From contig JBMYZL010000008.1 in NCBI GenBank assembly GCA_049610385.1, positions 1 through 64,000 of the forward strand: 64,000 nt of DNA, in the 5' to 3' direction. The stretch is from JBMYZL01 sp049610385 (GTDB lineage Bacteria > Bacteroidota > Bacteroidia > Flavobacteriales_D > Sanyastnellaceae). The position numbers and the translations under genes are program-made. Below are positions 33,304 to 43,042 of this stretch, piece after piece (positions within the stretch are counted from its first letter, which is position 1; the number at the start of each line of letters is the position of its first letter). The notes under the pieces were generated by a model. The model was not told the origin of the DNA, did not search any database, and saw nothing but the letters and a program-made list of their open reading frames with translations.

Positions 33304-35628
33304 ATGTCAGCCAATCTTGTCATCGTCGAGTCGCCCGCCAAGGCCAAAACCATCGAGGGATACTTGGGAAATGATTTCAAAGTGATGTCGAGTTATGGGC
33401 ACATTCGTGACCTATCGAAGGGCAGCGAAAGTGTGGATGTCGATAATGGTTTCGAACCCAAATACGAAGTCTCCGACGATAAAAAATCTCTGGTTCGCGA
33501 TTTGAAAAAATCCGTCAAGGCTGCGCAGATGGTTTGGCTCGCGACAGATGAGGACCGAGAAGGAGAAGCCATTTCTTGGCACCTTTCCGAAACCCTGCAA
33601 TTGGACCCCACCAAAACCAAACGCATCGTTTTCAGTGAAATCACCAAGCCTGCCATTCTCCGGGCCATTGAAAACCCAAGAACTGTCGATGTGGATTTGG
33701 TCAACGCACAGCAGGCACGTCGTGTCCTCGATCGCTTGGTTGGTTTTGATTTAAGTCCTGTTCTCTGGAAGAAAGTCAAGCCACAGCTGAGCGCGGGCCG
33801 TGTTCAATCCGTTGCCGTTCGAATCTTGGTGGAACGCGAACGTGAAATTTCAGCCTTTGTGCCCGAGGGCGCCTTTCGAATTACAGGTAAATTTGAAGCA
33901 GAAGGGTTGCCGTTCAAGGCCATTCTGAACAAACGTTATTCGGAGGTCGATGAAGCCCGTGAGTTTGTGCAGGCCTGTTCTGGTGCGGCGCATCAGGTGA
34001 TGTCTGTGGAGACCAAACCCACTCAGCGAAAAGCTGCAGCCCCTTTCACGACATCCACTTTGCAGCAAGAGGCCTCGCGCAAGTTGGGCTTTTCTGTGGT
34101 GCGAACCATGCGAGTGGCCCAAACCCTCTACGAGGCGGGTAGCATCACCTACATGAGAACAGATTCCACGAATCTGTCAGAAACCGCCCTCGACCAAGCA
34201 CAAGAGGTGGTCTCCAATCGATTTGGATCCAACTACAGCGACCGAAAACAATTCACTGGCAAACAAGCCAAAGGCGCCCAAGAGGCGCACGAAGCCATTC
34301 GTCCAACTGATTTCGCGCAAGACGTCGTTACCGGAGATCACGACGCGCAAAGGCTTTATGAACTGATTTGGAAACGAGCCATTGCATCACAAATGGCCAA
34401 TGCCAAATTGGAAAACACCACGGCCAAAATCACGACCTCAGGACGAGAAGAGCTCTTTCAAGCCAAAGGACAGGTCATTGTTTTTGATGGTTTTCTGAAA
34501 GTATATCTCGAGAGCACAGACGAAGAAGATAGCGTTGATGACAGCAGCAAGGACCGGTTGCCCCCCTTGCAATCTGGCATGCATCTGTTGCGACAAGAAG
34601 TCGTTGCAACCGAACGCTTTTCCAAACACCCTCCTCGCTACACCGAAGCCAGTCTGGTGAAGCGGTTGGAAGAATTGGGCATCGGTCGTCCATCGACCTA
34701 TGCACCCACCATCAGCACTGTGCAAAAGCGAGGCTATGTCGAAAAGAAAGACATGGAAGGAACTCCGCGCCAATACAGGGTATTGACCTTGGAAGAAGAT
34801 TCAGGCGCTGTCGAAGTAAAAGCCGAAACCGAGATCACAGGTGCAGAGCGCAGCAAATTGTTCCCCACCGATATCGGGATGGTGGTCAACGATTTTCTCC
34901 TTCAACATTTTGATACCATCATGGACTTCAACTTCACCGCTGACGTAGAAGAGCAGTTCGACGTCATCGCGAGGGGTCAAATGGACTGGCGGACCATGTT
35001 GAAGAACTTTTATGGCCCATTCAAAAAGAAAGTTGAAGACACGTTGGTCACTGCAGAAAGGGCATCAGGTGAGCGCATTTTGGGCAAACACCCCGAAAAT
35101 GGCAAAGTCATCTTGGTGCGCATCGGGCGGTACGGGCCCATTGCGCAGATTGGTGCTTCCGATGACGAGGAAAAACAATTTGCCTCCTTGCTTTCCACTC
35201 AAAATCTCGAAACCATCACACTTGAAGAAGCATTGGACTTGTTCAAACTCCCCAGGAAATTGGGAGAGTTAGAAGGCAAAGTGGTGGCTGCTGCCATCGG
35301 TCGGTTTGGTCCTTATGTGCGGTGGGATGGCAAGTTTGTTTCGCTCAAAGCAGCCAATGGGGATGACCCCTACACCGTGAGTTACGAACGCGCTGTAGAA
35401 TTGATTCAAGACAAGATTGAGGCCGATGCCAAAGCACTGATTCACGTTTTTGATGAAGATGAAACCGTGAGAATTTTGGAAGGTCGTTATGGTCCTTACA
35501 TCAAGGCGGGCAAAAAAAATGTAACCATTCCCAAAGGAGAAGACCCCAAAGGAATCACATGGGATCGTGCCCAAGTGCTGATTGAAGAGGCAAAAAAACG
35601 CCCCCCCAAGAGAAGACGAAAGTCCTGA
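33304..35628 (+). CDS. topA: DNA topoisomerase I (type IA)
   Basis: Topoisomerase I relaxes negative supercoils. The 774 residues (start MSANLVIVESPAKAKTIEGY) contain the Toprim domain with Glu9 and the TDEDREGE acidic motif (81-88), SAGRVQSVAVRI, and the active-site Tyr283 in ITYMRTDSTNLS. The C-terminus holds several short GRYGPY-type repeats (RIGRYGPIAQ, AIGRFGPYVRW, LEGRYGPYIK), not zinc fingers, then a basic tail ending KRRRKS. This form is usual in Bacteroidota. The next gene starts 70 bases later. Confidence 0.97.
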   Translation: MSANLVIVESPAKAKTIEGYLGNDFKVMSSYGHIRDLSKGSESVDVDNGFEPKYEVSDDKKSLVRDLKKSVKAAQMVWLATDEDREGEAISWHLSETLQLDPTKTKRIVFSEITKPAILRAIENPRTVDVDLVNAQQARRVLDRLVGFDLSPVLWKKVKPQLSAGRVQSVAVRILVEREREISAFVPEGAFRITGKFEAEGLPFKAILNKRYSEVDEAREFVQACSGAAHQVMSVETKPTQRKAAAPFTTSTLQQEASRKLGFSVVRTMRVAQTLYEAGSITYMRTDSTNLSETALDQAQEVVSNRFGSNYSDRKQFTGKQAKGAQEAHEAIRPTDFAQDVVTGDHDAQRLYELIWKRAIASQMANAKLENTTAKITTSGREELFQAKGQVIVFDGFLKVYLESTDEEDSVDDSSKDRLPPLQSGMHLLRQEVVATERFSKHPPRYTEASLVKRLEELGIGRPSTYAPTISTVQKRGYVEKKDMEGTPRQYRVLTLEEDSGAVEVKAETEITGAERSKLFPTDIGMVVNDFLLQHFDTIMDFNFTADVEEQFDVIARGQMDWRTMLKNFYGPFKKKVEDTLVTAERASGERILGKHPENGKVILVRIGRYGPIAQIGASDDEEKQFASLLSTQNLETITLEEALDLFKLPRKLGELEGKVVAAAIGRFGPYVRWDGKFVSLKAANGDDPYTVSYERAVELIQDKIEADAKALIHVFDEDETVRILEGRYGPYIKAGKKNVTIPKGEDPKGITWDRAQVLIEEAKKRPPKRRRKS

Positions 35629-35698
35629 ACGAGGGCCTGTCAACAAACAATCCTCTACCGCTGCCCAGCTGGCCATCATTTTCGAGAACTTGCCAGCA

Positions 35699-36874
35699 AT
35701 GAGTGAAGTCATCTACGAGCTGTTTGAGTCCGTCCACACACCGCACTATTCCAATGCCCAGGGGGCTCAGCGCATTGCGGACCGCGTGGATCTCCATCGA
35801 TTTGATCACAAGCCTGAATTGGAAGGGGCCAAAGTGGCCATTATGGGCATTCCAGATGGCCGCAGAAGTGGAGACAATGAGGGCTGCTCGGAGGCTGCTC
35901 AATCCATTCGCGATTGGCTTTATCGCCTCACTCCACACAAGGGTTGGGAGACTGTGGTGGACTTGGGCAACCTGAAGACCGGCATCACGGAGAATGACAC
36001 CGCCGCCGCCGTTCGCACGGTGATGGAAGAGTGCCTGAGCCTTGGACTGATTCCGGTGGTCATTGGCGGCGGTCAAGATTTGACAGTCCCCATGTATGAG
36101 AGTTTGGCGATGTTAGGCAAACCGGCGAATTTGGTGACGGTGGATTCTACTTTGGACTTTGGGGCCGACCCTGACCATCGGAGTTCTCAGAACTTCATGA
36201 ATGACATCATCCTTCACGAACCCAATTATTTGTTTGACTACGCCAATTTGGGACACCAAGGATACCTCACCGATCCGGACACTCTCGAGTTGTTGAATCA
36301 ATTGCAATTCCAAGCCATCCGCCTAGGAGAGGTCATCAACAATCTGCATGAGATGGAGCCCATTTTGCGCGATGCTGATTTGGTTTCATTCGACGTTTCC
36401 GCCATCCGTGCCGCTGATCATCCTGCACATGCCTTGGCTGGGCCCAATGGCATTGACGCCATGACAGCATGTGCAATCGCTCGATACGCCGGCATCAGTG
36501 ATCGGCTCAAGGCCTTTGGTCTTTTTGAACACAACCCCGACCTCGATGACCGTGGACGGGGTGCCCACTTGGCCGCTCAAGTGATTTGGCATGTTCTCGA
36601 AGGCATCTTTTCACAAAAGTCGGATTATCCCAAGTGCCCCACCGCTGAATACACGCGATACATCGTCGACCTTGAAAAGGTCAAGCACCAAATCGTGTTC
36701 CTCAAATCACCACACTCAGACCGTTGGTGGATGGAAATCGATGTGCCTGCCAAGGTCAAGAACAGCAAGCGCAGGAAGTACATCGCAGCTTGCTCTCACC
36801 AATCCTATTTGACTGCGAGCGAAGGCAAAATACCTGATGCATGGTGGCGAATCTTGCAAAAGCTAGGGGAATAG
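35699..36874 (+). CDS. formimidoylglutamase/arginase-fold protein with altered metal site
   Basis: The predicted 391 residues (start MSEVIYELFESVHTP; an ATG at 35582 inside topA is possible) follow the ureohydrolase fold: VAIMGIPDGR, PVVIGGGQDLT, VTVDSTLDFG, VSFDVSAIRAAD. Classical arginase-fold enzymes bind two Mn with His, DxHxD and DxD motifs. Here the His of GG-HD is Gln126, the central His of DxHxD is Thr151 (D149, D153 kept), and the second Asp of DxD is Ser234 (D232 kept). Bacteroidota proteins of this kind are annotated as formimidoylglutamase and often follow topA. Catalysis is therefore doubtful. Confidence 0.8.
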   Translation: MSEVIYELFESVHTPHYSNAQGAQRIADRVDLHRFDHKPELEGAKVAIMGIPDGRRSGDNEGCSEAAQSIRDWLYRLTPHKGWETVVDLGNLKTGITENDTAAAVRTVMEECLSLGLIPVVIGGGQDLTVPMYESLAMLGKPANLVTVDSTLDFGADPDHRSSQNFMNDIILHEPNYLFDYANLGHQGYLTDPDTLELLNQLQFQAIRLGEVINNLHEMEPILRDADLVSFDVSAIRAADHPAHALAGPNGIDAMTACAIARYAGISDRLKAFGLFEHNPDLDDRGRGAHLAAQVIWHVLEGIFSQKSDYPKCPTAEYTRYIVDLEKVKHQIVFLKSPHSDRWWMEIDVPAKVKNSKRRKYIAACSHQSYLTASEGKIPDAWWRILQKLGE

Positions 36875-37042
36875 ACAGCCCAAACACGGAAGACGTACAA
36901 AAATTAATGAGGTTGCCTCTTCGAAAAAAAAAAAGAAGCCTCCATGTGGAAGTTTTCATGCAACGTTTGTGAATTTCTCTATATTAGCGCACTTGCCCTG
37001 AAAGTGGCATTTCCTACAACTGCTGAAAATCAACGAATTCCC

Positions 37043-38029
37043 ATGATTCGAATCGACATGTTGCCCCTTTTGTTCCGCAAAACAGCCCCAATTCTGGTCT
37101 TGATTGGCACCGTCATGACTTCGCATGCCCAACAGGATCCGCAGTTCACGCAATGGTTCATGGAGCCCGCCATGTTCAATCCAGCTGTGGCAGGAAATAA
37201 CGATTTGACATGTGTTTCTGGTACATACCGCAATCAGTGGTCGGGTTTGTCGAGCCAACCCAACACAGGCATGTTGACAGCACACACCATGGTGGATCAA
37301 CTCAAAGGGGGATTGTTGCTGTCCTTTTACAATGACGTCTTGGGCCAAGAGACCAACAACCTCGCACGATTGGGTTATGCCTATCATTTACAGCCCATGT
37401 CAAATGGTGCCATTTTGAGTTTTGGTGCTGCTGTCAGCATGTTCAACAAAACCATTGGGAACGATTGGATTGCAATCGACGATTTCACATCTGACGCGGC
37501 CATTCCCAATGACAAGCAGAGCGCGAGCTCCATGGATGTAGATCTGGGCCTTTACATTCGCAAGCCCGGAAGTTTTTATGCTGGCATTTCAGCGACACAC
37601 GTGGCCGAAGTCGCCTTGGGCCAATTGAGCATCCAACCGACCAGGCATTACTATTTCATGGGCGGATACGATTACCCATTGGACGGAGATTACTTGGTGC
37701 TCCGGAGTAACATTCTCGCCAAATCTGATCTCAACGCGACCATCGCAGATGTGAACGTCAACGTGTTGTGGAACAACATGTTATGGGGAGGACTTACGTG
37801 GAGACCCGGAGATGCCGTCGCACCCGTTGTTGGATTCGAATATGCGATGGAGGACAAGCAGAAAACCAGCTACGCGAAGCAGGTGTTTCGCCTCGGCTAT
37901 TCATACGATGCAACCACCACGGAATTGAGCAATTACAGCAACGGTTCCCACGAAGTTTTCCTGAGTTACTGTTTCAAATTTCAGCAGATTCCTATGTTGA
38001 ATCGTCATGCGAACCCACGCTTCCTGTGA
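37043..38029 (+). CDS. sprF: type IX secretion system outer-membrane protein, PorP/SprF family
   Basis: The 328-residue protein (start MIRIDMLPLLFRK) has a signal peptide ending at SHAQ, directly followed by the family hallmark QDPQFTQWFMEPAMFNPAVAGN, then a 14-strand-like barrel with YRNQWSGL. PorP/SprF proteins are shuttle or anchor components of T9SS linked to the cell-surface end of the machine. It is the first gene of the sprF-gldKLMN order, the same as porPKLMN in Porphyromonas. The 168-base gap upstream contains an A-rich run and no clear promoter; TTTG and TATATTA at 36967-36983 are too close for the normal spacing. Confidence 0.92.
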   Translation: MIRIDMLPLLFRKTAPILVLIGTVMTSHAQQDPQFTQWFMEPAMFNPAVAGNNDLTCVSGTYRNQWSGLSSQPNTGMLTAHTMVDQLKGGLLLSFYNDVLGQETNNLARLGYAYHLQPMSNGAILSFGAAVSMFNKTIGNDWIAIDDFTSDAAIPNDKQSASSMDVDLGLYIRKPGSFYAGISATHVAEVALGQLSIQPTRHYYFMGGYDYPLDGDYLVLRSNILAKSDLNATIADVNVNVLWNNMLWGGLTWRPGDAVAPVVGFEYAMEDKQKTSYAKQVFRLGYSYDATTTELSNYSNGSHEVFLSYCFKFQQIPMLNRHANPRFL

Positions 38030-38104
38030 GGTTCACATACGAAATGGCAACCCTGTTCTGTTATTTAACGTAAGCCTCAGAAAGAAACCAATCCTGCAAG
38101 CCCC

Positions 38105-39469
38105 ATGAAAAACGCCCTTTTCATTTTCGCAGTCGCAGCAACTTTTGCGAGTTGCTACAGTGGCCCCCAAGGGGAATTGGTCGGAGTATATCCGAGAGAA
38201 CAATGGATTCAAGTGAATCCATACGGCATGAATTACATCCACTTGGGTTCCTACACCATGGGGCCCAGCGACCAGGACGTCCCGTTCGCTCTCAACACCC
38301 GGTCCAAAACGGTCACAGTTCCATCCTTTTACATGGACATTCACGAAATCTCAAACAATGAGTACCGTCAGTTTGTGAATTATGTGAAAGACTCGCTGTT
38401 CCTGAACATGCTCGCTGAAGATGACCAAGAAGACTATTTCTTCGCAGAAGATGCACAAGGAAGAGAACTCGATCGGTTCATTGACAAGGGTTACATCCTG
38501 AACTGGGAGAATCCCATCGATTGGGAAGACGAAGACATCTTCGATCTTCTATACGATGAGTTCTATTTGCAGGGTTCAGATCGGTTCTACAACCGCAAAC
38601 AACTGGATACACGGAAATTGAATTACCGTTACTGGTGGGTCAACTTCGACGCCGCTGCCAAGCGCGGGGGCATGGATGAAGAATACAGTGAAGTGAACAG
38701 TCTGAATCAACTGCATTCAGTTCGCGGTCACAGCGATCGTTCACAGTTTGTCGTCGAGGAAACCATCAACGTTTATCCGGATACCATGGTTTGGGTTCGA
38801 GACTTCACTTATGGTTACAATGAACCTTACGCCGATAGCTACTTTTGGCATCCAGCCTTTGACGACTACCCCGTGGTGGGCGTGACATGGAGCCAAGCCA
38901 AAGCTTTCAATGCGTGGCGAACACAAATCATGAATGAATGGAAGCAAAAGAATGGCGAAACATTTGTTCAGCGGTTCCGCTTGCCTTCTGAAGCCGAATG
39001 GGAATACGCCGCACGTGGAGGGTTGAACCTCAGCCCATACCCTTGGGGTGGCCCATACATGAGAAATGATTTGGGATGTCCATTGGCCAATTTCAAGCCA
39101 ATGCGGGGGGACTATGTTGAAGATGGTGCGGGTTACACTGTGCCCGTTGAAACGTATTCACCCAATGACTACGGCTTGTACCAAATGTCAGGAAACGTTG
39201 CCGAATGGACAAATACTGCATTTGATGAAACCGTTTATGATTTTGCACATGACATGAGCCCTGAGTATGTCTATCACGCCAAAGTAGATGATCCACCAAG
39301 CCTTCATCGAAAAGTGGTTCGGGGTGGATCTTGGAAGGACATCGGATACTATTGTCAAGTCGGTACTCGTTCTTTCGAATACCGTGACACCTCGAAATCA
39401 TTTATTGGATTTCGCTCGGTGATGTCATACTTGGGACGAGGAAAGACTGGTGACCCTGAAGATTGGTGA
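38105..39469 (+). CDS. gldK: gliding/T9SS lipoprotein GldK (PorK)
   Basis: GldK forms, with GldN, the large periplasmic ring under the outer membrane in T9SS. The 454 residues have a lipoprotein signal (FIFAVAATFASCYSG, Cys17) and a formylglycine-generating-enzyme-like (FGE-sulfatase) fold: MNYIHLGSYTMG, FYMDIHEISNNEYRQFV, VVGVTWSQAKAFNAWR, RLPSEAEWEYAARGG, NDYGLYQMSGNVAEWT, RKVVRGGSWKD and GFRSV. An acidic insert lies at about 100-160, as in GldK. It follows sprF after 75 bases and precedes gldL. Confidence 0.96.
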   Translation: MKNALFIFAVAATFASCYSGPQGELVGVYPREQWIQVNPYGMNYIHLGSYTMGPSDQDVPFALNTRSKTVTVPSFYMDIHEISNNEYRQFVNYVKDSLFLNMLAEDDQEDYFFAEDAQGRELDRFIDKGYILNWENPIDWEDEDIFDLLYDEFYLQGSDRFYNRKQLDTRKLNYRYWWVNFDAAAKRGGMDEEYSEVNSLNQLHSVRGHSDRSQFVVEETINVYPDTMVWVRDFTYGYNEPYADSYFWHPAFDDYPVVGVTWSQAKAFNAWRTQIMNEWKQKNGETFVQRFRLPSEAEWEYAARGGLNLSPYPWGGPYMRNDLGCPLANFKPMRGDYVEDGAGYTVPVETYSPNDYGLYQMSGNVAEWTNTAFDETVYDFAHDMSPEYVYHAKVDDPPSLHRKVVRGGSWKDIGYYCQVGTRSFEYRDTSKSFIGFRSVMSYLGRGKTGDPEDW

Positions 39470-39564
39470 TCCACTCTTCACCCTTTCCAACAAACAATTG
39501 CCTGTTCTGGCCAAAAAAATTGGCCCCTTATCGTTAATTGAAACCTACACCTAAGAAGAAGAAA

Positions 39565-40332
39565 ATGAAACCGGGAAGCAAAGGATGGAAAAACATGATG
39601 GCCAAAATTTATGGCCTCGGCGCGTCAATCGTAATCCTCGGCGCATTGTTCAAGATTCAACACTGGGAATTTGCTTCCGAAATGCTCATTGTAGGGTTGG
39701 GAACGGAAGCCCTTATTTTTGCTTTCTCTGCCTTTGAGAAGCCGCATGAGGAGCCTGATTGGTCGTTGGTCTATCCTGAATTGGCGGTGCCCGAAGAGGG
39801 CGCTCCCAAGAAAAAACCTGGAACCGTTACGGAGCACTTGGACGATATGCTCAAGGATGCCAACATCGAAGGAGAATTGCTCGAGCGATTGGGTGATGGC
39901 ATGCGTCATTTGGGTGAGCAGGCATCCAAAATGGGAGATGTAGCTGATGCTTCAGTCGCAACCAAAGAATACAGTTCCTCATTGCAAGAAGCCTCCGCGA
40001 AAGTGTCGGAGCTTTCAGATACTTACAACCAAGTGTCAGAAAGCTTGACTGGATTGAAAGATGCCTCAGACATGAGTGATACGGTGGGAGCGGCCATGCA
40101 GCAAATGTCAAGCAACTTGAATTCGCTGAATGATATGTATTCAACGCAACTCGACCAGTTGCAGCAAAACCAAGAGCTTTACGCCGGCATGGGTGAACTC
40201 GTTCAGAATTTGAATGAGAGCGTTGAGGATACCAAACTTTATAAGGAGAACATCGCCGAATTGGCGAAGAACCTCTCGTCTTTGAACACCGTCTATGCAA
40301 ACATGCTGAATGCCATGGGCAACCGCAGCTGA
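39565..40332 (+). CDS. gldL: gliding/T9SS inner-membrane motor protein GldL (PorL)
   Basis: GldL and GldM form the proton-driven motor that powers type IX secretion and gliding. The 255 residues (start MKPGSKGWKNMMAKIYG; a TTG at 39538 is less likely) have two membrane helices (about 10-35 and 40-60) with the conserved GALFKIQHWEFA loop and the Glu in GLGTEALIFAFSAFE, the candidate proton-carrying residue. A long helical cytoplasmic part follows. It is 95 bases after gldK and 36 bases before gldM. Confidence 0.96.
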   Translation: MKPGSKGWKNMMAKIYGLGASIVILGALFKIQHWEFASEMLIVGLGTEALIFAFSAFEKPHEEPDWSLVYPELAVPEEGAPKKKPGTVTEHLDDMLKDANIEGELLERLGDGMRHLGEQASKMGDVADASVATKEYSSSLQEASAKVSELSDTYNQVSESLTGLKDASDMSDTVGAAMQQMSSNLNSLNDMYSTQLDQLQQNQELYAGMGELVQNLNESVEDTKLYKENIAELAKNLSSLNTVYANMLNAMGNRS

Positions 40333-40368
40333 ATTTTGCTGAAGTAACACGAATTGTCATAGCAAGAA

Positions 40369-42084
40369 ATGGCCGGCGGAAAAGAAACACCCAGGCAGAA
40401 GATGATCGGGATGATGTATCTCGTACTCACAGCTCTTCTCGCCTTGAACATCTCAAAAGAGGTGTTGAATGGGTTTGTCAAGGTTGAGAACAGCCTGCAA
40501 AACACCCAATTCACTTTAAACGGAAAAGTCGAGGAAACGAAAGGTGAACTCAACACCAAGTTTCTTCAAAACCAAGAGAAAGTAGGTCCCTTTAAGGAAC
40601 AATCTGATGTCGTAAGTGCCACAGCCGATGAGTTGATTGCCTATATCACCGAACTGAAGGCGCGTTGTTTGGCTACTTCTGTGGGCGATTACGCCGTTCA
40701 AGAACCTCTGGGATTTGAAAAATACCTCGGAAAGAATCAAATCGGAAAGGACACGGTTTTGAATTTGTCGCACATTCAAAAGAAAGATGAATACCAAGCC
40801 CTGACCACCTTTCTTGTCGGTTCCGAACCGCAAGCACCCAAGGAGGATGCGTGGTCAGCCCACGAACTCCGAACCAAACTTGAAAGTTTTCGTGACGAAA
40901 TCAAAGCCATTTCCTTCAAAGACTCAGAGGGAAATGTGCGTGAACTTCCAGATTACTTGAAGGCCCAGTTGGATGAAACCTTCACCTTCGGGACAGAAGT
41001 TGAGGATGGACAAGAAGTGCTGTGGGAAACCGCGAATTTTTTCGATGTTCCCTTGGCTGCAGTCATGCCACTGATGACGAAAATGAAGTTGGACATCCAA
41101 GATGTGCAGCAAGACATCATCAGTTGGTTGTTGAGCTCGGTAGACGCGAAAAGCTACAAATTCACGGCGCTCATGCCCTTGGTGGTGCCGGAATCCAATT
41201 ACATCCTGCGTGGAGATACGTTCCGGGCAGATGTTTTGCTGGCGGCCTATGACCCCACCAACCGACCTGAGATTTATGTAGACGATCGTCCTTTTGACGG
41301 ACGGGACAGCACCGAATTGGATTATTCTGGTTTGGACGCAATCAGCATCGGAACGGACAATTTGGGCAAAATCCGAATTCCCACTTCGAGCATGAGTTTG
41401 GGTGAGTACGACTACAAAGGCCTGATTCGATTTCAAGGCCCAGATGGTTCTGTTCAACCTTGGCCCTATTACACACCGACCTTTACGGTCGCAGAACCTG
41501 CATTGGTGGTTTCGCCCACGAAAATGAATGTCTTCTACCGCGGTGTTCCCAACCCGGTTGAAATTTCGGTGCCAGGCGTTCCAGCAGACAAAATCACAGC
41601 CACCATATCTGGAGACCATCGATTAGAGAAGCAGCCCGATGGCTCTTTTGTAGTTCGCCCAGGCAAACAAGCCGATGCCAAAATCTCCGTTTCAGCTGAG
41701 ATGCCTGATGGCACGAAGAAGACGTTGCCCGCAAAAGATTTCCGTGTCAAGCGAATTCCTGATCCGGTTCCAACTTTCGCAACGAAGACGCCGACCGACG
41801 GGACCATCACCAAGACGCTGCTGTTGGCTGCGCCAGGTGTTTCAGCTGCCATGGACAATTTTGACTTTGATGTGAAAGTCGTGGTGAAAAGCTTTCAAAT
41901 CTCAGTCAGCCGAGATGGCACAGTTGTGGAGCGGAAGTCCACCAGCAATCGCCTGACATCTGAAATGAGTGAACTGTTGTCTCGAGTGGGTCGAGGAACT
42001 GTGGTGTACATCGAGGACATACTTGTCAAGATGCCCGATGGAACTGAGCGTTCTCTTGCTCCAATGAAACTGAAAGTCATCTAA
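40369..42084 (+). CDS. gldM: gliding/T9SS motor-linked periplasmic protein GldM (PorM)
   Basis: GldM crosses the inner membrane once and spans the periplasm to contact the GldK-GldN ring. The 571 residues begin AGGKETPRQKMIGMMYLVLTALLALNISKE, the family hallmark, where the membrane helix has an Arg/Lys just before it. The rest is the long helical D1 domain and three beta domains (D2-D4), with YLVV-type strands such as LVVSPTKMNVFYRGVPNP. Length is close to family norm. It directly precedes gldN. Confidence 0.97.
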   Translation: MAGGKETPRQKMIGMMYLVLTALLALNISKEVLNGFVKVENSLQNTQFTLNGKVEETKGELNTKFLQNQEKVGPFKEQSDVVSATADELIAYITELKARCLATSVGDYAVQEPLGFEKYLGKNQIGKDTVLNLSHIQKKDEYQALTTFLVGSEPQAPKEDAWSAHELRTKLESFRDEIKAISFKDSEGNVRELPDYLKAQLDETFTFGTEVEDGQEVLWETANFFDVPLAAVMPLMTKMKLDIQDVQQDIISWLLSSVDAKSYKFTALMPLVVPESNYILRGDTFRADVLLAAYDPTNRPEIYVDDRPFDGRDSTELDYSGLDAISIGTDNLGKIRIPTSSMSLGEYDYKGLIRFQGPDGSVQPWPYYTPTFTVAEPALVVSPTKMNVFYRGVPNPVEISVPGVPADKITATISGDHRLEKQPDGSFVVRPGKQADAKISVSAEMPDGTKKTLPAKDFRVKRIPDPVPTFATKTPTDGTITKTLLLAAPGVSAAMDNFDFDVKVVVKSFQISVSRDGTVVERKSTSNRLTSEMSELLSRVGRGTVVYIEDILVKMPDGTERSLAPMKLKVI

Positions 42085-42094
42085 CATTCAACAC

Positions 42095-42958
42095 ATGCGT
42101 GCTTCTTTTCTTCCCATGCTGATTGGTTTTGTGATTGCTGTCGTGATTGCAATGCCTTCGACTGCCCAAGTGTCCAACGTTTTGGATGGAGCCTATGTCA
42201 AAGAAACCAACATCACAAAACGCGTTGTGCCCTATCCCTATTTGAGGGAAGCAGACGTGATGTACACCAAACGCATTTGGCAGAAGATTGATTTGCGGGA
42301 AAAAATGAATCAGCAATTCTATTATCCCATCCGTCCCATCCAAGATCGCCAAAGCTTGTTTGACGTCATTCGAGAGGCCCTGACTGTTGAGGGTTCACTT
42401 GTGGCTTACAGCACTGGGCCCGCTGGAGATGATGATGAATTCCGCTACCCTTTGACTTCGACAGAAATAGATTCCATTTTGAATCCGGTGATTTACATCC
42501 CTGAAATCGACTTGGAAACAGGTGAGAAAATCGGTGATAAACCCAAACAAGTCGCCATTGAATCAGAGAGCATCAAGCAATATTTGATTAAGGAAGATTG
42601 GATTTGGGACCGCCAGCGCAGTGAACGCTACGTCCGAATCATTGGTATCGCTCCGCTCATGGAACAGATTGACGATGAAGGCCAATCCAAGGGTTTTTCA
42701 ACCTTGTTCTGGCTGTATTACCCAGAGTGCCGCTACGTTTTTGCCAATTCTGAAGTCTACAACATGTTCAATGATGCGCAGCGTAGAACTTATGAAGACG
42801 TATTCCAAAAACGTTATTTCTCCAGCTACGTTGTCAAAGAATCCAATGTATATGACCGGTCGATCCAGAGCTACGCGCGTGGGTTGGATGCCTTGGGAGA
42901 ATCCCGTCGCATCAAAGAAGAATTGTTCATGTTGGAACACGATCTTTGGCATTACTGA
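42095..42958 (+). CDS. gldN: gliding/T9SS periplasmic ring protein GldN (PorN)
   Basis: GldN partners with GldK in the periplasmic ring of T9SS. The 287 residues have a signal peptide (LIGFVIAVVIAMPSTAQ), then VLDGAYVKETNITKRVVPYPYLREADVMYTKRIWQKIDLREKMNQ, which is the family signature. YPIRPIQDRQSLFDVI, IKEDWIWDRQRSERYVRIIGIAP and YPECRYVFANSEVYN follow. It begins ten bases after gldM and its transcript ends at a strong hairpin right after the stop, so sprF to gldN forms one unit. Confidence 0.97.
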   Translation: MRASFLPMLIGFVIAVVIAMPSTAQVSNVLDGAYVKETNITKRVVPYPYLREADVMYTKRIWQKIDLREKMNQQFYYPIRPIQDRQSLFDVIREALTVEGSLVAYSTGPAGDDDEFRYPLTSTEIDSILNPVIYIPEIDLETGEKIGDKPKQVAIESESIKQYLIKEDWIWDRQRSERYVRIIGIAPLMEQIDDEGQSKGFSTLFWLYYPECRYVFANSEVYNMFNDAQRRTYEDVFQKRYFSSYVVKESNVYDRSIQSYARGLDALGESRRIKEELFMLEHDLWHY

Positions 42959-42982
42959 GTTTCTTGAAAATGCTCGAACAAG

Positions 42983-43012
42983 ATGCGGCCTGCGAAGGGC
43001 CGCATTTTTTTT
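42983..43012 (+). terminator. intrinsic terminator of the sprF-gldKLMN operon
   Basis: ATGCGGCC at 42983-42990 pairs perfectly with GGCCGCAT at 42998-43005 around a seven-base loop and is followed by eight T. It lies 24 bases after the gldN stop. Confidence 0.95.
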
Positions 43013-43042
43013 GTCCACCAAAGTCGACGACCTTTGTCGGCC

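Noticed and set aside
36912..36940. A-rich run between GCCTCTTC and GAAGCCTCC thought to be a terminator
   Set aside because: The flanking segments are not reverse complements over a useful length, so no stable hairpin forms.
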